This document shows, piece after piece, positions 51,872-52,002 of a stretch of DNA of 52,002 nt. Origin of the DNA: CAWULT01 sp963923455 (lineage in GTDB: Bacteria > Acidobacteriota > Vicinamibacteria > Vicinamibacterales > UBA2999). The translations under genes and the position numbers were made by a program. A model generated the notes under the pieces. That model did no database searches, was not told where the DNA came from, and saw only the letters and a program-made list of their open reading frames with translations. How positions within the stretch are numbered: the stretch's first letter is position 1; each line of letters opens with the position of its first letter. The stretch covers positions 1 through 52,002 of the forward strand of contig CAWULT010000021.1 in assembly GCA_963923455.1 (NCBI GenBank). Reading direction: 5' to 3'.

Positions 51872-52002
51872 GGCTGCCCCTTGCGCGCGGCCTGCACCAG
51901 CGCCGCGATTCGGTCGAGTTGCTCGTCGGTCAGCCGCGCCGCGTCGCGCCCGAGCAACGCGGTGACGGCGTCGGCGGGCGACCCGTCGAAGAACGTGTCG
52001 AC
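51868..52002 (-). CDS. BlaI/MecI-type transcriptional repressor (C-terminal end only)
   Basis: Only the last 44 residues are in the window; the N-terminus lies beyond the right edge. FFDGSPADAVTALLGRD and LTDEQLDRIAALVQAARKG are the dimerisation-domain end of BlaI/MecI/CopY repressors. Its TGA overlaps the GTG of the M56 protease gene, the standard blaI-blaR1 arrangement, in which the protease inactivates the repressor upon signal. The DNA-binding domain is not visible. Confidence 0.8.
   Translation of the reverse strand, partial: VDTFFDGSPADAVTALLGRDAARLTDEQLDRIAALVQAARKGQP

Overview
The window is a GC-rich bacterial chromosome segment that is densely coded on both strands. I recognise no tRNA, rRNA, CRISPR array, insertion sequence or phage module. 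The gene content fits an Acidobacteriota-type organism, possibly the Vicinamibacteria lineage: a CarD regulator, a BlaI/BlaR1-like pair whose M56 protease ends in carboxypeptidase-regulatory and TonB-C domains, a secreted gametolysin-like protease and an animal-type glutaminyl cyclase. This placement is inference from gene families, not from a marker gene.

Layout. 1-5.4 kb: fused MFS/spermidine-synthase-like protein (cut by the window edge), lipid kinase, Ppx/GppA phosphatase, then an SCP2-like protein and an alpha/beta hydrolase behind a TTGACA-N17-TACGCT promoter. 5.4-8.6 kb: two secreted proteins on the minus strand, one an M11-like metalloprotease and one carrying a GYWKNH motif. 8.9-10.2 kb: cation/proton antiporter. 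10.3-14.8 kb: a complete phosphate-uptake operon pstS-pstC-pstA-pstB-phoU with translationally coupled junctions and an 11-bp-periodic Pho-box-like array upstream. 14.8-17.3 kb: yacG, citrate synthase, glutaminyl cyclase. 17.3-19.1 kb: a split Aer-like pair (PAS protein plus soluble methyl-accepting protein). 19.4-21.4 kb: four tandem small membrane proteins in an A-B-A'-B' order. 21.5-26.4 kb: RarD-type transporter, small zinc-ribbon proteins, rhomboid protease, TPR/gluzincin protein. 26.4-31.6 kb: Lon, a glycosyltransferase-like protein, a small protein, a phospholipid methyltransferase and a lone NuoI. 31.6-35.4 kb: LytS/LytR-type two-component pair, signal peptidase I, CDF metal exporter. 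35.4-43.3 kb: transporters (MFS, AEC, Bcr/CflA, OPT), moaC and rex, and a secreted Ig-like protein. 43.3-45.5 kb: DUF4126-like protein, PlsC acyltransferase and carD. 45.5-50.1 kb: ATP-grasp ligase coupled to a zinc metallopeptidase, and a HerA-like ATPase. 50.2-52.0 kb: BlaR1-like protease and the end of BlaI.

Two things stand out. First, about ten gene starts lie 6-9 bases downstream of a TANNNT hexamer with no Shine-Dalgarno sequence, which points to widespread leaderless transcription, while other genes have clear Shine-Dalgarno sites. Second, the A-B-A'-B' membrane cluster (19.4-21.4 kb) and the ATP-grasp/metallopeptidase pair (45.5-47.6 kb) look like conserved but functionally undefined modules.
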